Assembly (NCBI RefSeq): GCF_001513745.1
Contig: NZ_CP013380.1
Coordinates: forward strand, 2,418,001 to 2,482,000
Origin: Burkholderia humptydooensis
Lineage (GTDB): Bacteria > Pseudomonadota > Gammaproteobacteria > Burkholderiales > Burkholderiaceae
Length of the DNA stretch: 64,000 nt
Direction of reading: 5' to 3'
A program made the translations under genes and the position numbers. Below the pieces are notes generated by a model. That model was not told the DNA's origin. It worked only from the letters and a program-made list of their open reading frames with translations, and searched no databases. This document shows, piece after piece, positions 1-9,530 of the stretch. Within the stretch, counting starts at the first letter, position 1, and every line of letters starts with the position of its first letter.

Positions 1-44
1 TCCCATCCAAAAATTGACCTTCGCGCGCCCTGCACGCCTTCCAC

Positions 45-342
45 CTATTTCTGTCGGCCGCCGCCGTCGCCGCGCTCCTTCAGGCGCTTCTTCAACTTCC
101 CGTTCTGCATGGCGAGTAACGCGGGGCGCGATCAGCGCCGCAACAGGGAAGAACCACTCTCCCGAATAATGCAGAAGCGCCCATGCAACGGCCACCACCC
201 CAACGGCGAAGGCGACCAGGGCCAACCCGTCTGCGATCCGACATGCCGCCGTCCTCCCCGCGACTTTCGCGCAGAAAGCGTACGCACGCTGCCGGCCCGG
301 ACTGAAAGACTTCAGGGCATCGCTGAATCGCGAGGCAAACAC
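45..342 (-). pseudogene. Small membrane protein, frameshifted
   Basis: Read on the minus strand from a GTG at 342, one frame encodes about 70 residues with a hydrophobic stretch (LALVAFAVGVVAVAWALLHY) followed by WFFPVAALIAP. At a CCCC run near 133-136 this frame turns into arginine-rich nonsense. The neighbouring frame continues plausibly as ALLAMQNGKLKKRLKERG and stops at TAG (45-47). The simplest reading is a roughly 99-residue protein with two membrane segments and a charged cytoplasmic tail, disrupted by one extra C. No good ribosome binding site is visible at the GTG. The family is not recognised. A sequencing error in the homopolymer would restore an intact gene. Confidence 0.45.
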
Positions 343-652
343 TTACGATTACGAATTCATTTTTTGAAATTATGTGCCACATTGAAAACAAATTCAAATC
401 GCAAAACCCTATCGTTTATTTAGTCGCAAAAAAACCCAACGCCAACGCATCATCTCACCGCCATCGACTCACATATGATTCTCGTTCGCATTCATCAGAC
501 AAAACAATACATGCCGGTTGATGCACACATATCCGCCAATAATTCGGCCCCACCCTCTCAAATCCACCCCAGAAACAGTACAATGCCCCGGACCAACTGC
601 ACCAGCATCATGAAGCCCAGCCGCATCAAAATAATCCATTCTGGAGCAACAT

Positions 653-1483
653 ATGAAAATATGCAACATGGACATGCTGGAGCGCAAAGAATATCGTTCC
701 TGGAAAGAAAAAAGTAGTCGCATACAATATCTAACGAAGTGTCTGGATCATTATTATTCGACCCCACTCAATTCCACAATTTCTCCATACGAGACGATGG
801 CCGATCAGTGGTATATGGACGTCGGATGTAGCGCAGCGGACGTCATCATTCAATCGCTACACAATAGCTGGACCGGCAGAATCGAACGCGTGCTCGATAT
901 TCCTTGCGGGCACGGTCGAGTGCTTCGTCATCTAGTCAACCTCTTCCCCGATGCCGAAATTTACGCATCCGACATAGACAGATCCGGCGTGGATTTTTGC
1001 CGAGATACACTCGGAGCAATTGGCATATATTCAAATGAAGATATGACAGCCGTAGATTTCGACACAACGTTCGATCTGATATGGGTTGGCTCACTTTTCA
1101 CTCACACATCGCGCACAGTAACGAGAAAGTGGCTGGAACATCTCGCAAAATTCTTGACAGAAAACGGGATCATCGTCGCAACGGTACATGGCAGATGGTG
1201 CGAAACAGTTGCCAAGAAATCCCCCTACATCAATGTAGAATCCTGGAAAAAAATCCTTCGTGAATATCAGGAAACTGGGTACGGTTATCATGATTACAAT
1301 CCATCCGAGAATCATGACTATATATCCGGAAGCTATGGCGTGTCGTTAACAACCGCATCCGAGATATTAAAAGACATTGAGTCAGTCAAAGGAATTCGCA
1401 TTTTCTCTTACCGTGAAAGAGGTTGGGCGGATCATCAAGACGTATTGGTCGTCGGCAGGCCGGCATACGATCACTCATGGTAA
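653..1483 (+). CDS. Class I SAM-dependent methyltransferase
   Basis: 276 residues. The Rossmann SAM-binding motif I is visible at about residues 80-90 (VLDIPCGHGRVLRHL), with the acidic ribose-binding residue in ASDID about 20 residues later, and the motif IV region in FDLIWVGSLFTH. This is the methyltransferase-25/12 type fold, acting on an unknown small molecule or glycan. The ATG is preceded by GGAG at a good distance. Codon use and base composition are much more AT-rich than in the rest of the window, which suggests horizontal acquisition. It is followed, after a 470-bp spacer, by a broken dioxygenase gene of similar composition, so both may derive from one transferred modification locus. 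The substrate cannot be inferred. Confidence 0.85.
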   Translation: MKICNMDMLERKEYRSWKEKSSRIQYLTKCLDHYYSTPLNSTISPYETMADQWYMDVGCSAADVIIQSLHNSWTGRIERVLDIPCGHGRVLRHLVNLFPDAEIYASDIDRSGVDFCRDTLGAIGIYSNEDMTAVDFDTTFDLIWVGSLFTHTSRTVTRKWLEHLAKFLTENGIIVATVHGRWCETVAKKSPYINVESWKKILREYQETGYGYHDYNPSENHDYISGSYGVSLTTASEILKDIESVKGIRIFSYRERGWADHQDVLVVGRPAYDHSW

Positions 1484-1955
1484 GGCACGCATTTTCGACG
1501 TGTTGCGTGCTCGCATGACTTCAGGTGCGATGGCAACCCCCAGGATAAAAGATCGCCGTCTCACCTAACCAGTCAGGTGCCATGTAGCAGTTCGTCACTG
1601 CCTCCCGCCGCCACACCTCGCCACTCGATGTCCGACCGAACGGCATGTGCGCACGCAGATTGGCAGCGGCTGCCATTTCCTTAGACAATTGAAATCACGA
1701 TCGATCGACTTCGAGTCCTCCCATGAGCGCCAGTCGGTTGCCTAAGCGCCACGAAAAGATTGCTCTCCATTCTCTCCCGCTGCGACGAAGCTTTGTTTAA
1801 TAGAAATTTCCTACCACAGTCCAGACGATGATTTGATATAGTCACAACTACCTCACATCGCCGCCGCCCAATACCATCAACTGTAAGCCGCAATTCACTC
1901 AATCATACATCATGAAAATCGAGAACTCCGTAAAAAACAACCTCGCCCGTGGTTC
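1484..1955. other. Intergenic spacer with a possible gene remnant
   Basis: There is no confident gene. On the minus strand a 51-codon open frame runs from ATG at 1676 to TGA at 1521 and has protein-like composition (for example VWRREAVTNCYMAPDWLGET). Its Shine-Dalgarno-like AAGGA abuts the start codon, and stops lie just upstream, so it looks like a fragment of a decayed gene. Positions 1790-1910 are AT-rich and could hold the promoter for the downstream dioxygenase gene. An ATG at 1912 opens a short frame (MKIENSVKNNLARG) that is shifted relative to the dioxygenase frame and may be its original N-terminus. Confidence 0.4.
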
Positions 1956-2927
1956 ATGGATGACGCTCGAATTCCGAGCAAACTGGCTGCACTGGATGAT
2001 GACATAAGAATTCATGCCCATAACATCATCGAAAACGGATTCACCGTCATCAAAAACTCGATACCAAAATCGCATTGCTCAAATTTAATTGAAAAATTCG
2101 AGCAATTCGCCGACAAGAATTCCGACAAATTCAAGAGATTCATCGATGCTGATGGACATTATCCTCGCATCGTCAATCTGCACGCTGCATTTACCGATCT
2201 TTTCGACTTATTCTCGAAAAACCATATCGGCCACCGCGTACAGTAGACCCTCTTCGAGGCCACGCCTTGCCTCTATACATCATTGTTTTACGAGCGAGGA
2301 TCGGCACAAACACCGCATCGAGATACTCCAGTGTTTTCCACGCGCCCTGAGTATTTCTACTTTGGGGTATGGGTTGCCCTCGAAAATGCCAATTTGCAAA
2401 ACGGCGCACTTCAGGTTTACCCGGGAGGCCACAAATTTCCGGAACTGGACCGTGAAAGCATCGCGCTCAAGCGGTTTGGCTCGCTCGACGATATCCCACC
2501 CACGTCCAACGATCTTTGGATCGACTACCAGAACGAAGTCGAACGTCAATGCAAGGAAGCAGGACTGACATTGCAGTCCCTGTGCGTCGAGGCAGGCGAC
2601 ACGGTAATCTGGCACCCGCAACTGCCACACGGCGGTGGGCCGATCGCGGACATCTCGAAAAGCCGTTTCAGTTTCGTGATGCACACCACGCCAGTCGGCG
2701 TTCCGGTATATCACCAGGACAAATTCTTCAACCCTCGCGGTGAAGCAGCGATCGACGCACCGTGGCGGTACGAAAAAGTTGACGGTGCATATCGCGTAAT
2801 CCATGACGAAGTCAACTTTGCGCACAAGGAATCGTTCCCGGTCAGTGCATTTCAAAGCGCAAAAGAGGCGAAAAACGCGACGCAGCGTAATGGCTTGTTT
2901 GGATCGATCAAGAAGCTGTTTTCTTGA
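1956..2927 (+). pseudogene. Phytanoyl-CoA dioxygenase (PhyH) family, in-frame stop
   Basis: Two segments lie in the same frame, 1956-2243 and 2247-2927, separated only by a TAG at 2244-2246. Together they would give about 320 residues, the usual size for PhyH-type Fe(II)/2-oxoglutarate oxygenases. The first part has the typical N-terminal helix region (IIENGFTVIKNSIPKSHC). The second carries the metal ligands HRD (the HxD motif in TPHRDTP), the distal His in WHPQLPHGGG, and a downstream Arg (KSRFSFV) placed to bind 2-oxoglutarate. Neither half alone is a complete enzyme, and no ribosome binding site precedes the second half. There may be a second lesion near the start, because a better N-terminus at 1912 is in another frame. 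Composition resembles the adjacent methyltransferase. Confidence 0.8.
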
Positions 2928-3709
2928 ATTCGCGCGAAGCGACGAGTCGACAGGAAACACGTTCGATCTTCGTCTTGCCGATCGCCGCATCGCGCATCGC
3001 CCACATGATCGAATCGCCGATCGCTTGCGAATCGGCGCCGTGCCCGTTCTGCTAAGGCGTCTTCGTCGCAACCGTGCCCGATCACCGATGCCAGCCCGCG
3101 CCACGGGCTGGTATCGACGTGGCCTCCGCGTCGGCATCCCGCGTCGACTGCAACCGGCCCCGTCCGCAAACGCCTCGACAAAGTCGCCCGCCGTCCGCGC
3201 AACCGATGCCGCGACCGGCAGTACGATGGTCCTGCTTAGCCGGCCGCTCGTACGTGCCGGCGAGCGACGCCATCCCGCGCGGCGGCGAGCCCCCATCGAC
3301 GTCGATACGAACGCTCCTGCGTCGATCGCATCCCGAATTCATCGCACCTCCCGAGCGTTGACATACGACGCGATCTTTCAGCCACGACGTGGCCCCCCCG
3401 GCGGCCGCCCCATGCAGCACACGGCGTCCACATGAATCGCCTCCGATATCGACGAGCACCGCGCCAGGACGAAACCATCCGCCAATTTTCCGCCTCCCGG
3501 CTCGCCGCGCCCCGTCATACAGGCGTTTGATTCGTATCATCGACATCGCGACATCCGCACTGCGATATGCGTTCTCGCACCGCAGCACGATGTGCCGACG
3601 TTTGGTGCCGTCCCTCTAGCGCGGCTATGCCACACTGCCCCCAAACATCGGCGCCAGCCGACGCGCGCGCTCGCGCGCCAGTCACGACAAAGATAGGGAG
3701 ACATCAACG
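2928..3709. other. Long stretch without a convincing gene
   Basis: Many overlapping open frames exist here because of high GC, but none has a ribosome binding site, a recognisable domain or consistent composition. Minus-strand pieces look protein-like in different frames: one at about 3400-3500 reads GGWFRPGAVLVDIGG, and one near 2930-3045 reads GDSIMWAMRDAAIGKTKIER just after an in-frame TAG. This suggests a decayed minus-strand gene with several frameshifts. I could not assign it. The last 40 bp contain the ribosome binding site AGGGAG of the next gene. Confidence 0.4.
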
Positions 3710-5929
3710 ATGTGGACACCGGTCCAGCGCGTCCATTGCACGCCATCTCATCGCGCGCCCGGCGCATGGCGCGCCATGCGCACGGCCGTTTCGGCTTCGC
3801 GCTGGTTCTTGCGCTCGTGCGCGGGAATGGCGGTCACGCTCGCCGTTCTGAGCGCGGGATGCGCGGAATCGACACCCCAATCCGACACCGGCGGCGGCGC
3901 ATCGACGACGATCGAGCGCACGAAAGCCGAGCGCCTCGCGCGCGAACAGCAGATCGCGCGGACCGTGCCGACGCTCGCGTCGATCAAGGTCGACCAGCCG
4001 CGCCCGCTCACGCTGCGCGATTCCGGCCAGAGCGGCACGCTCGCGTTCCTGCGTGAAGTCGATTTCCGCATCGTCGGCGATCTCGGTTTCCTCGTCCACG
4101 AGCTGTCGGCGACGCTCGTGCCGACGCATCCCGGCGCCCCCGCCGTGTTCGACGACCCGACGAGCTTCGACATCGCCGTGCACCACGGCACCGTGACGCT
4201 CGACAACACGAAGCTCAACGCGCTGTTCGGCGGCTACATCTTCGGCTATCGCAACGCGCCGCTGCGCAACGTGCGCGTGACGGCGGGCGACGGCGTCCTC
4301 GACATCCGCGGCGAGATGCAGCGCGACGGCTGGGTGCCGTTCTCGCTGAGGGGCAAGCTGGAGATCCGCGGCGGCTCGACGCTCGTGTTCCGCCCGACCG
4401 ACGTGCACGTATCGGGCATCGACGCGGGCCCCGTGATGCGGGCCGCGAAGGTGCAGGTGTCGGATCTGCTGAAGATCGACACGCCGATCGTGCGGCTGAA
4501 CGGCAACGATCTCGTGCTCAACGTCGACAAGCTGCTGCCGCCGCCCCATCTGAAGATCAGCATCGTCTCGCTGAAGCTGACGCCCGCCGGGCTCGATCTC
4601 GTGCTCGACGACGGCACGAAGGCGGGTTTCACGATGCCGGAGAGCGCGCCGAAGCATGCGATGTATCTGCGCGGCGGCGACGTGAAATTCATGCGGACGA
4701 TGCCGATGAACGCGGACATCGTGATCTATCCGCCGCGCGAGGCGTCCCCGGACGACGCGTTCATATTCGACATGTATCACTATCGCGATCAGCTCGTCGC
4801 CGGCTATTTCAACTTCGAGCCGAGCGGCGCGCTGTCGATCCTGATGCCGTCGTATCGGCAGGTCGCCCGCCCCGTCGCGGCGAGCGTCGGCAGCGCATCC
4901 GCGCGCTTGAACGACAGCCTGATCGACGCGCAGCAGTCGAGCCTCAACGAAGCGCGCCGCCAGTGGGAGGCGTTCGCGATCGTGCCGAACAACGGCATGC
5001 CGCAGTCGAACTTCCGCAAGGTGGCCGCCAAGCGTGGCGGCGACGTATCGGCGTTCAGCCCGCGCCATATTTCGAACGGCACGACGACGATCCACCTGCA
5101 CAACGCGGACTTCTACATCGCGGGCAACATCGGCTTTCGCGTCGACGATCTCGTCGTCCAGCTCGTCTCGAAGCGCGCGGGCGAGCCCGTCGATCTCGAC
5201 GATCCGAACCAGTACGACATCCGCATCCTGAGCGGCTCGGTGCTCGCGCCCTGGAACGCGATGTCCGACCTCTTCAATCGCCATCTGCTCGACTATTCGC
5301 CGCGCTCGCTGAACGATCTGAAGCTGAGCCCCGACGGCAACGCGCTGCGCGTGCAGGGCGGCATCAAGCTGTGGAACCAGGTGCCGCCCGGCGTCTGGCT
5401 GCCGGCCGACATGAAGGGTTCGCTCACGCTGCTGGACGACCGCCATCTCGCGTTCACGCCGACGCAGGTATCGGTGCTCGGCATACCGCAGGCGAAGCTG
5501 CTGCGCGCGCTCGGCATCGAGCTGTCGTCGCTCGCGCCGCTCAAGCGCCGCGGCGCCGAGTTGCGCGGCGATTCGCTCGTGCTCGACCAGCACACAGTGT
5601 TCCCGCCGCCTGTGCTGATCGGCCACATGTCGCAGGCGACGGTCGAACCGGACGGTCTGCGCCTGACGTTCCGTCCCGCGCCGAATTCGCCCGCGCCGCG
5701 GCCGCCCGCGAACCTCCCGGACAGCTACCTGTGGCTCGAAGGCGGCGACACGAAGATGTTCAACGTACTCGTGCTGAACATGCGCATTCTCGTTCTGGAC
5801 ACGGCGAAGCAACGGGTGCGCTTCGACCTCTACGACTACCGCGACGTGGTCTCGCGCGGCTCGGTGCGGATGGTGCATGACGGCACGCTGTACGTCGACG
5901 TCGGCAAGAAGGACCCGCTCGCGCCGTGA
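3710..5929 (+). CDS. Large lipoprotein with two tandem homologous modules
   Basis: 739 residues, with AGGGAG 11 bp before the ATG. A basic start is followed by a hydrophobic segment and a lipobox (LSAGC, Cys at about 48), so it is probably a lipoprotein of the cell envelope. The body contains two related units, residues about 105-400 and 460-735. Each begins with a DF-I-G--GF-V-L motif (DFRIVGDLGFLVHEL and DFYIAGNIGFRVDDL), followed by D-DDP---DI, a GG-L-F step, an LPPP or FPPP segment, and a closing YDYRD/YHYRD beta motif. The beta-rich pattern recalls LmeA/DUF2993-like lipid-binding proteins, but that is inference. The family is not firmly recognised. It stands alone, with a terminator hairpin directly downstream. 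Confidence 0.8.
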   Translation: MWTPVQRVHCTPSHRAPGAWRAMRTAVSASRWFLRSCAGMAVTLAVLSAGCAESTPQSDTGGGASTTIERTKAERLAREQQIARTVPTLASIKVDQPRPLTLRDSGQSGTLAFLREVDFRIVGDLGFLVHELSATLVPTHPGAPAVFDDPTSFDIAVHHGTVTLDNTKLNALFGGYIFGYRNAPLRNVRVTAGDGVLDIRGEMQRDGWVPFSLRGKLEIRGGSTLVFRPTDVHVSGIDAGPVMRAAKVQVSDLLKIDTPIVRLNGNDLVLNVDKLLPPPHLKISIVSLKLTPAGLDLVLDDGTKAGFTMPESAPKHAMYLRGGDVKFMRTMPMNADIVIYPPREASPDDAFIFDMYHYRDQLVAGYFNFEPSGALSILMPSYRQVARPVAASVGSASARLNDSLIDAQQSSLNEARRQWEAFAIVPNNGMPQSNFRKVAAKRGGDVSAFSPRHISNGTTTIHLHNADFYIAGNIGFRVDDLVVQLVSKRAGEPVDLDDPNQYDIRILSGSVLAPWNAMSDLFNRHLLDYSPRSLNDLKLSPDGNALRVQGGIKLWNQVPPGVWLPADMKGSLTLLDDRHLAFTPTQVSVLGIPQAKLLRALGIELSSLAPLKRRGAELRGDSLVLDQHTVFPPPVLIGHMSQATVEPDGLRLTFRPAPNSPAPRPPANLPDSYLWLEGGDTKMFNVLVLNMRILVLDTAKQRVRFDLYDYRDVVSRGSVRMVHDGTLYVDVGKKDPLAP

Positions 5930-5979
5930 TCCTCGCCGCGCGCGCACGGCCGCCCCGCAGCGAAGGGCGGAGCAGTCCG

Positions 5980-6016
5980 AAAAAAGCCCGGGCGAACCAA
6001 GGGTTCGCCCGGCTTT
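5980..6016. terminator. Bidirectional Rho-independent terminator
   Basis: A stem made of GCC(C)GGGCGAACC and GGTTCGCCCGGC with a 3-nt loop is flanked by six A on the left and three T on the right. On the minus strand it ends in a T6 run, so it would terminate the thrS-to-merR operon. It also serves the convergent lipoprotein gene. One C is bulged. Confidence 0.85.
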
Positions 6017-6071
6017 GTCCACGCTTTTCAGCCTGCCTGCCAGTCGAACAGCACTCGGCCCGGCCCGGCGC

Positions 6072-6476
6072 TCAGCCGCGCTTGAGTCCGTCGATCACGT
6101 CGATCAGCGCCTGGCGCAATTGCGCGACATCGACCGTCTCGCGTGCGGCCGGCTCGGCCGCTTGCTGCTCGAGCTCATGGGGCTCGGGAGGCGCGCTCCG
6201 CTCGCTGCCGACTGCGTCGAGCCGGTTGCGGGCGCCGTTGATCGTGAACCCCTGCTCGTACAGCAGCTCGCGGATCCGCCGGATCAGCAGCACCTCGTGG
6301 TGCTGATAGTAGCGGCGGTTCCCCCGCCGCTTCACCGGGCGCAACTGCGTGAACTCCTGCTCCCAATACCGCAGCACGTGAGGTTTCACGCCACACAGTT
6401 CGCTCACTTCCCCGATCGTGAAATAGCGCTTCGCGGGAATCGGGGGCAACACGACTTTCTCAACCGTCGACGCCAT
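6072..6476 (-). CDS. MerR-family transcriptional regulator
   Basis: 134 residues. An N-terminal winged-helix MerR domain (residues about 15-85) is visible in YFTIGEVSELCGVKPHVLRYWEQEF and RRGNRRYYQHHEVLLIRRI. The C-terminal part is short, hydrophilic and lacks metal-binding cysteines, so a metal sensor is unlikely. This MlrA/YcgE-like regulator lies immediately downstream of ihfA in many beta- and gammaproteobacteria, and is probably co-transcribed with it. Its ligand and targets are unknown. Confidence 0.9.
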   Translation of the reverse strand: MASTVEKVVLPPIPAKRYFTIGEVSELCGVKPHVLRYWEQEFTQLRPVKRRGNRRYYQHHEVLLIRRIRELLYEQGFTINGARNRLDAVGSERSAPPEPHELEQQAAEPAARETVDVAQLRQALIDVIDGLKRG

Positions 6477-6533
6477 CGTCAGTTAACCGTCGGTAAGGGG
6501 CGCGGGCGCTGCGCGCAGAAGCGAAGCGCCGGC

Positions 6534-6938
6534 TTAACGCACGAGATCCTGCTCGGCGCCGTTTTCGACGAGCGCCTTCAGCTTCTGGCTCGCATGGAAC
6601 GTCACGACACGGCGCGCGGCGATCGGAATCGCCTCGCCCGTCTTCGGATTGCGCCCCGGCCGCTGCGGCTTGTCGCGTAGCTGGAAATTGCCGAAGCCCG
6701 AGAGCTTCACGCTCTCGCCATTTTCGAGCGCGTCCCGGATCACCTCGAAAAACGCCTCGACCATGTCCTTCGCCTCGCGCTTGTTGAGGCCGACACTGTC
6801 GAACAGCAGTTCGGCCAATTCGGCCTTCGTGAGCGTCGGCGTATCGCCGGCGGGCGACGACGCCGGAACGTCGCGGGACATGGCGCTGCGCTGCGCCGTC
6901 AGAAGGGCTTCAAATTCACTCGAGTTCATGTCGTTCAT
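6534..6938 (-). CDS. ihfA: Integration host factor subunit alpha
   Basis: 134 residues. The HU/IHF fold covers residues about 35-125 ([22 protein letters not shown], then the DNA-binding arm [20 protein letters not shown] with the intercalating proline in NPKTGE). It pairs with IhfB to bend DNA in transcription, recombination and replication. The N-terminal extension of about 30 residues before LTKAEL is longer than the roughly 100-residue Escherichia protein; such an extension is common in Burkholderia. Two near-adjacent ATG codons (6938 and 6929) are possible. It sits 72 bp after pheT, as in other proteobacteria, with a hairpin in that gap. Confidence 0.95.
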   Translation of the reverse strand: MNDMNSSEFEALLTAQRSAMSRDVPASSPAGDTPTLTKAELAELLFDSVGLNKREAKDMVEAFFEVIRDALENGESVKLSGFGNFQLRDKPQRPGRNPKTGEAIPIAARRVVTFHASQKLKALVENGAEQDLVR

Positions 6939-6980
6939 ATCTGCAAAACCAGCGCGTCAAACTTGGACAAAAACACTGAC

Positions 6981-7005
6981 AAAAGCGGCGGCTTCCACCG
7001 CTTTT
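6981..7005. terminator. Hairpin between pheT and ihfA
   Basis: AAAAGCGG and CCGCTTTT form a perfect 8-bp stem around a 9-nt loop. On the minus strand the stem ends in TTTT, followed by GTCAGTGTTTTTG. It could be a weak or partial terminator that lowers ihfA expression relative to pheST, or an RNA-processing site. Confidence 0.55.
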
Positions 7006-7010
7006 GCGCC

Positions 7011-9443
7011 CTATCCGCGCAAACGCGCGCCATAGACTCGAGCCATGCGGTCCACGAGGGTCTGAATCGCCTGATCGACCGTCTCGTCCTGCAAGGTTCC
7101 GGCCGCATCCTGCAGCGTGACGCGGAACGCAAGGCTTTTCTCGTGGGCTGACAACCCACCGGAAGTATTTGATTTTGCACGAAATTCGTCGAAGAGCGCA
7201 ACTTTCTGGACGAATTTGCACGCGTCCTCGGCGAGCGCCTTCTTCATTTCGTCGAAAAGCGCCTGCACTTCGACCTTCTGATCGACGACAACCGCGATGT
7301 CGCGACGCACCGGCGGGAACTTCGACACCTCCGACGGCGCAGGCAGCGCGCGCGCGACGAGCGCATCCGCGTCGATCTCGAACATCACGGGCGCGTGCGG
7401 CAGTTCGTACTGCTGCATCAGGCGCGGATGCAGCTCGCCGATCCAGCCGACCGCGCGGCCGTCGACCTCGATCTGCGCACTGCGGCCCGGGTGCAGCGCC
7501 GGATGCTCGGCCTTCACGAAGCGCGCGACGACGGGCGCGAGCAGCGCCTCGAGGTCGCCCTTCACGTCGAAATAATCGACCTGGCGCGTCGCCGCCGCCC
7601 ATTGCTCGTCGACGGCGGGCCCGTACGCGAGCGCGCCGACGCGCTTCGGCTGCGCATAGCCCTCGACCGCGAGCTCGCCCGCCTTCACCGCCGGGTCGGC
7701 GATGAACACGCGCCCCGTCTCGAATACGCGCACGCGATCGGCGCGGCGGTTCAGGTTATGGCGCAGCACGCCGACGAGGCTGCCGAACAGCGTCGTGCGC
7801 ATCACCGACAACTGGCTCGCGATCGGGTTCAGCAGGCGCACCGGGTTGTCGTTGCCGGCGAAATCGCGCTCCCACTCGGCATCGACGAAACTGAAGTTGA
7901 CCGTTTCCGCGTAGTCGCGCGCGGCGAGCGCGTGACGGATCGCGTGAATCGAGCGGCGCGTCTCGTCGGTCGCGCGCATCTCGCTTTTCGCAACGGGCGG
8001 ACGCGCGGGAATCTTCTCGAAGCCGTGAATCCGCGCGACTTCCTCGATCAGATCCTCTTCGATCTCGATGTCGAAGCGATGCGGCGGCGGCGTCACGCGG
8101 AACACGTCGCCGTCGCGCTCGAACGCGAGGCCGAGCCGCGTGAAGATCTGCGCGACTTCGTCCTCGCCGATCTCGACACCGATGATCCGGTTCGCGCGCG
8201 ACACGCGCATCGTGACCGCCGCGCGCTGCGGCAGGTTCACGACCTGATCGTCGACGGGGCCCGCCTGGCCGCCGCAGATGTCGAGGATCAACTGCGTGAT
8301 CCGCTCGACGTGCTCGACCGTCGTCGAATAATCGACGCCGCGCTCGAAGCGATGCGCCGCGTCGGTCGAGAAGTTGTACTGGCGCGCGCGGCCGCGGATG
8401 CTGTCCGGCCACCAGAACGCCGCTTCGAGATAGATGTTGGTCGTGTCGAGGGTCACGGCCGTGCTGTCGCCGCCCATGATGCCCGCGAGACTCTCGACCT
8501 GGGCATCGTCGGAAATCACGCCCACCGTCTCGTCGAGCTCGACCGTGTTGCCGTTCAGGAGCTTGAGCGACTCGCCGCGCTTGCCCCAGCGCACGTCGAT
8601 GCCGCCGTGGATCTTGTCGAGATCGAACACGTGCGACGGGCGGCCCAGCTCGAACATCACGTAGTTCGAGATGTCGACGAGCGCCGACACGCTGCGCTGG
8701 CCCGCGCGCTCGAGGCGCTCGACCATCCATCGCGGCGCCTTCGCGCGCGCGTTCACGCCGCGGATCACGCGGCCGGAAAAGCGCCCGCACAGATCGGGCG
8801 CGGAAATCCTCACGGGCAGCGTCTCGGTGAGTTCGGCAAGGACCGGCCGGATGTCGGGCGCGACAAGCGGCGCGCCCGTGATCGCGGCCGTCTCGCGCGC
8901 GATGCCGAACACGGACAGGCAATCGGCCTTGTTCGGCGTCAGCTTGATTTCGAAGACCGTGTCGTCGAGATTCAGCGCGTCACGGATGTCCTGGCCGACG
9001 GGCGTGTCTTCCGGCAGGATCATGAGGCCGCTGTGATCTTCGGAAAGCTTCAGCTCGCGCGCCGAGCAGAGCATCCCCTGGCTCTCGACGCCGCGCAGCT
9101 TCGAGAGCTTGATCGCGAACGGCGCGCCGCCTTCTTCGGCGGGCGGCAGCTTCGCGCCGACGAGCGCGACCGGCACCTTGATGCCCGGCGCGACATTCGG
9201 CGCGCCGCAGACGATCTGCAGCGTCGCGCCGGTGCCGGCGTCGACCTGGCAGACGTTGAGCTTGTCGGCATCCGGATGCTTGACCACCTCGAGCACGCGG
9301 CCGACGACGATCTTCTCGGTCGGCGGCGCGGCCGGGCGCAGCGACTCGACCTCGAGCCCCGCCATCGTCAGCGCGTGCGACAGCTCGTCCGTCGTCAGTT
9401 GCGGATCGACAAAGGTTCTCAACCAGGATTCAGGGAATTGCAT
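7011..9443 (-). CDS. pheT: Phenylalanyl-tRNA synthetase beta subunit
   Basis: 810 residues, the normal length. Visible domains: N-terminal EMAP/Trbp111-like tRNA-binding domain (residues about 40-150, with VCQVDAG and [11 protein letters not shown]), B3/B4 editing domain (about 210-390), B5 domain (about 410-480, [21 protein letters not shown]), catalytic-like core, and C-terminal ferredoxin-fold anticodon-binding domain (about 715-810, [13 protein letters not shown]). With PheS it forms the alpha2beta2 enzyme that charges tRNA-Phe, and the B3/B4 domain hydrolyses Tyr-tRNA-Phe. It lies 87 bp after pheS in the same operon. Confidence 0.98.
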   Translation of the reverse strand: MQFPESWLRTFVDPQLTTDELSHALTMAGLEVESLRPAAPPTEKIVVGRVLEVVKHPDADKLNVCQVDAGTGATLQIVCGAPNVAPGIKVPVALVGAKLPPAEEGGAPFAIKLSKLRGVESQGMLCSARELKLSEDHSGLMILPEDTPVGQDIRDALNLDDTVFEIKLTPNKADCLSVFGIARETAAITGAPLVAPDIRPVLAELTETLPVRISAPDLCGRFSGRVIRGVNARAKAPRWMVERLERAGQRSVSALVDISNYVMFELGRPSHVFDLDKIHGGIDVRWGKRGESLKLLNGNTVELDETVGVISDDAQVESLAGIMGGDSTAVTLDTTNIYLEAAFWWPDSIRGRARQYNFSTDAAHRFERGVDYSTTVEHVERITQLILDICGGQAGPVDDQVVNLPQRAAVTMRVSRANRIIGVEIGEDEVAQIFTRLGLAFERDGDVFRVTPPPHRFDIEIEEDLIEEVARIHGFEKIPARPPVAKSEMRATDETRRSIHAIRHALAARDYAETVNFSFVDAEWERDFAGNDNPVRLLNPIASQLSVMRTTLFGSLVGVLRHNLNRRADRVRVFETGRVFIADPAVKAGELAVEGYAQPKRVGALAYGPAVDEQWAAATRQVDYFDVKGDLEALLAPVVARFVKAEHPALHPGRSAQIEVDGRAVGWIGELHPRLMQQYELPHAPVMFEIDADALVARALPAPSEVSKFPPVRRDIAVVVDQKVEVQALFDEMKKALAEDACKFVQKVALFDEFRAKSNTSGGLSAHEKSLAFRVTLQDAAGTLQDETVDQAIQTLVDRMARVYGARLRG

Positions 9444-9530
9444 GGATATCCACGTTCGAAACAGGTTAGATCGAGGCCCGGCGCGCCGCCTCGACGGGCC
9501 GGCCGGGCGCGGAGCGAGACGGTCGCGCCG

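Noticed and set aside
475..717. 80-codon plus-strand frame before the methyltransferase
   Set aside because: Overlaps the methyltransferase start in another frame, no ribosome binding site or motif.
3704..6022. 772-codon open frame on the minus strand opposite the lipoprotein gene
   Set aside because: Arg/His/Val/Glu-rich composition typical of the antisense frame of GC-rich coding DNA; no ribosome binding site or domain; the plus strand has lipobox and repeated modules.
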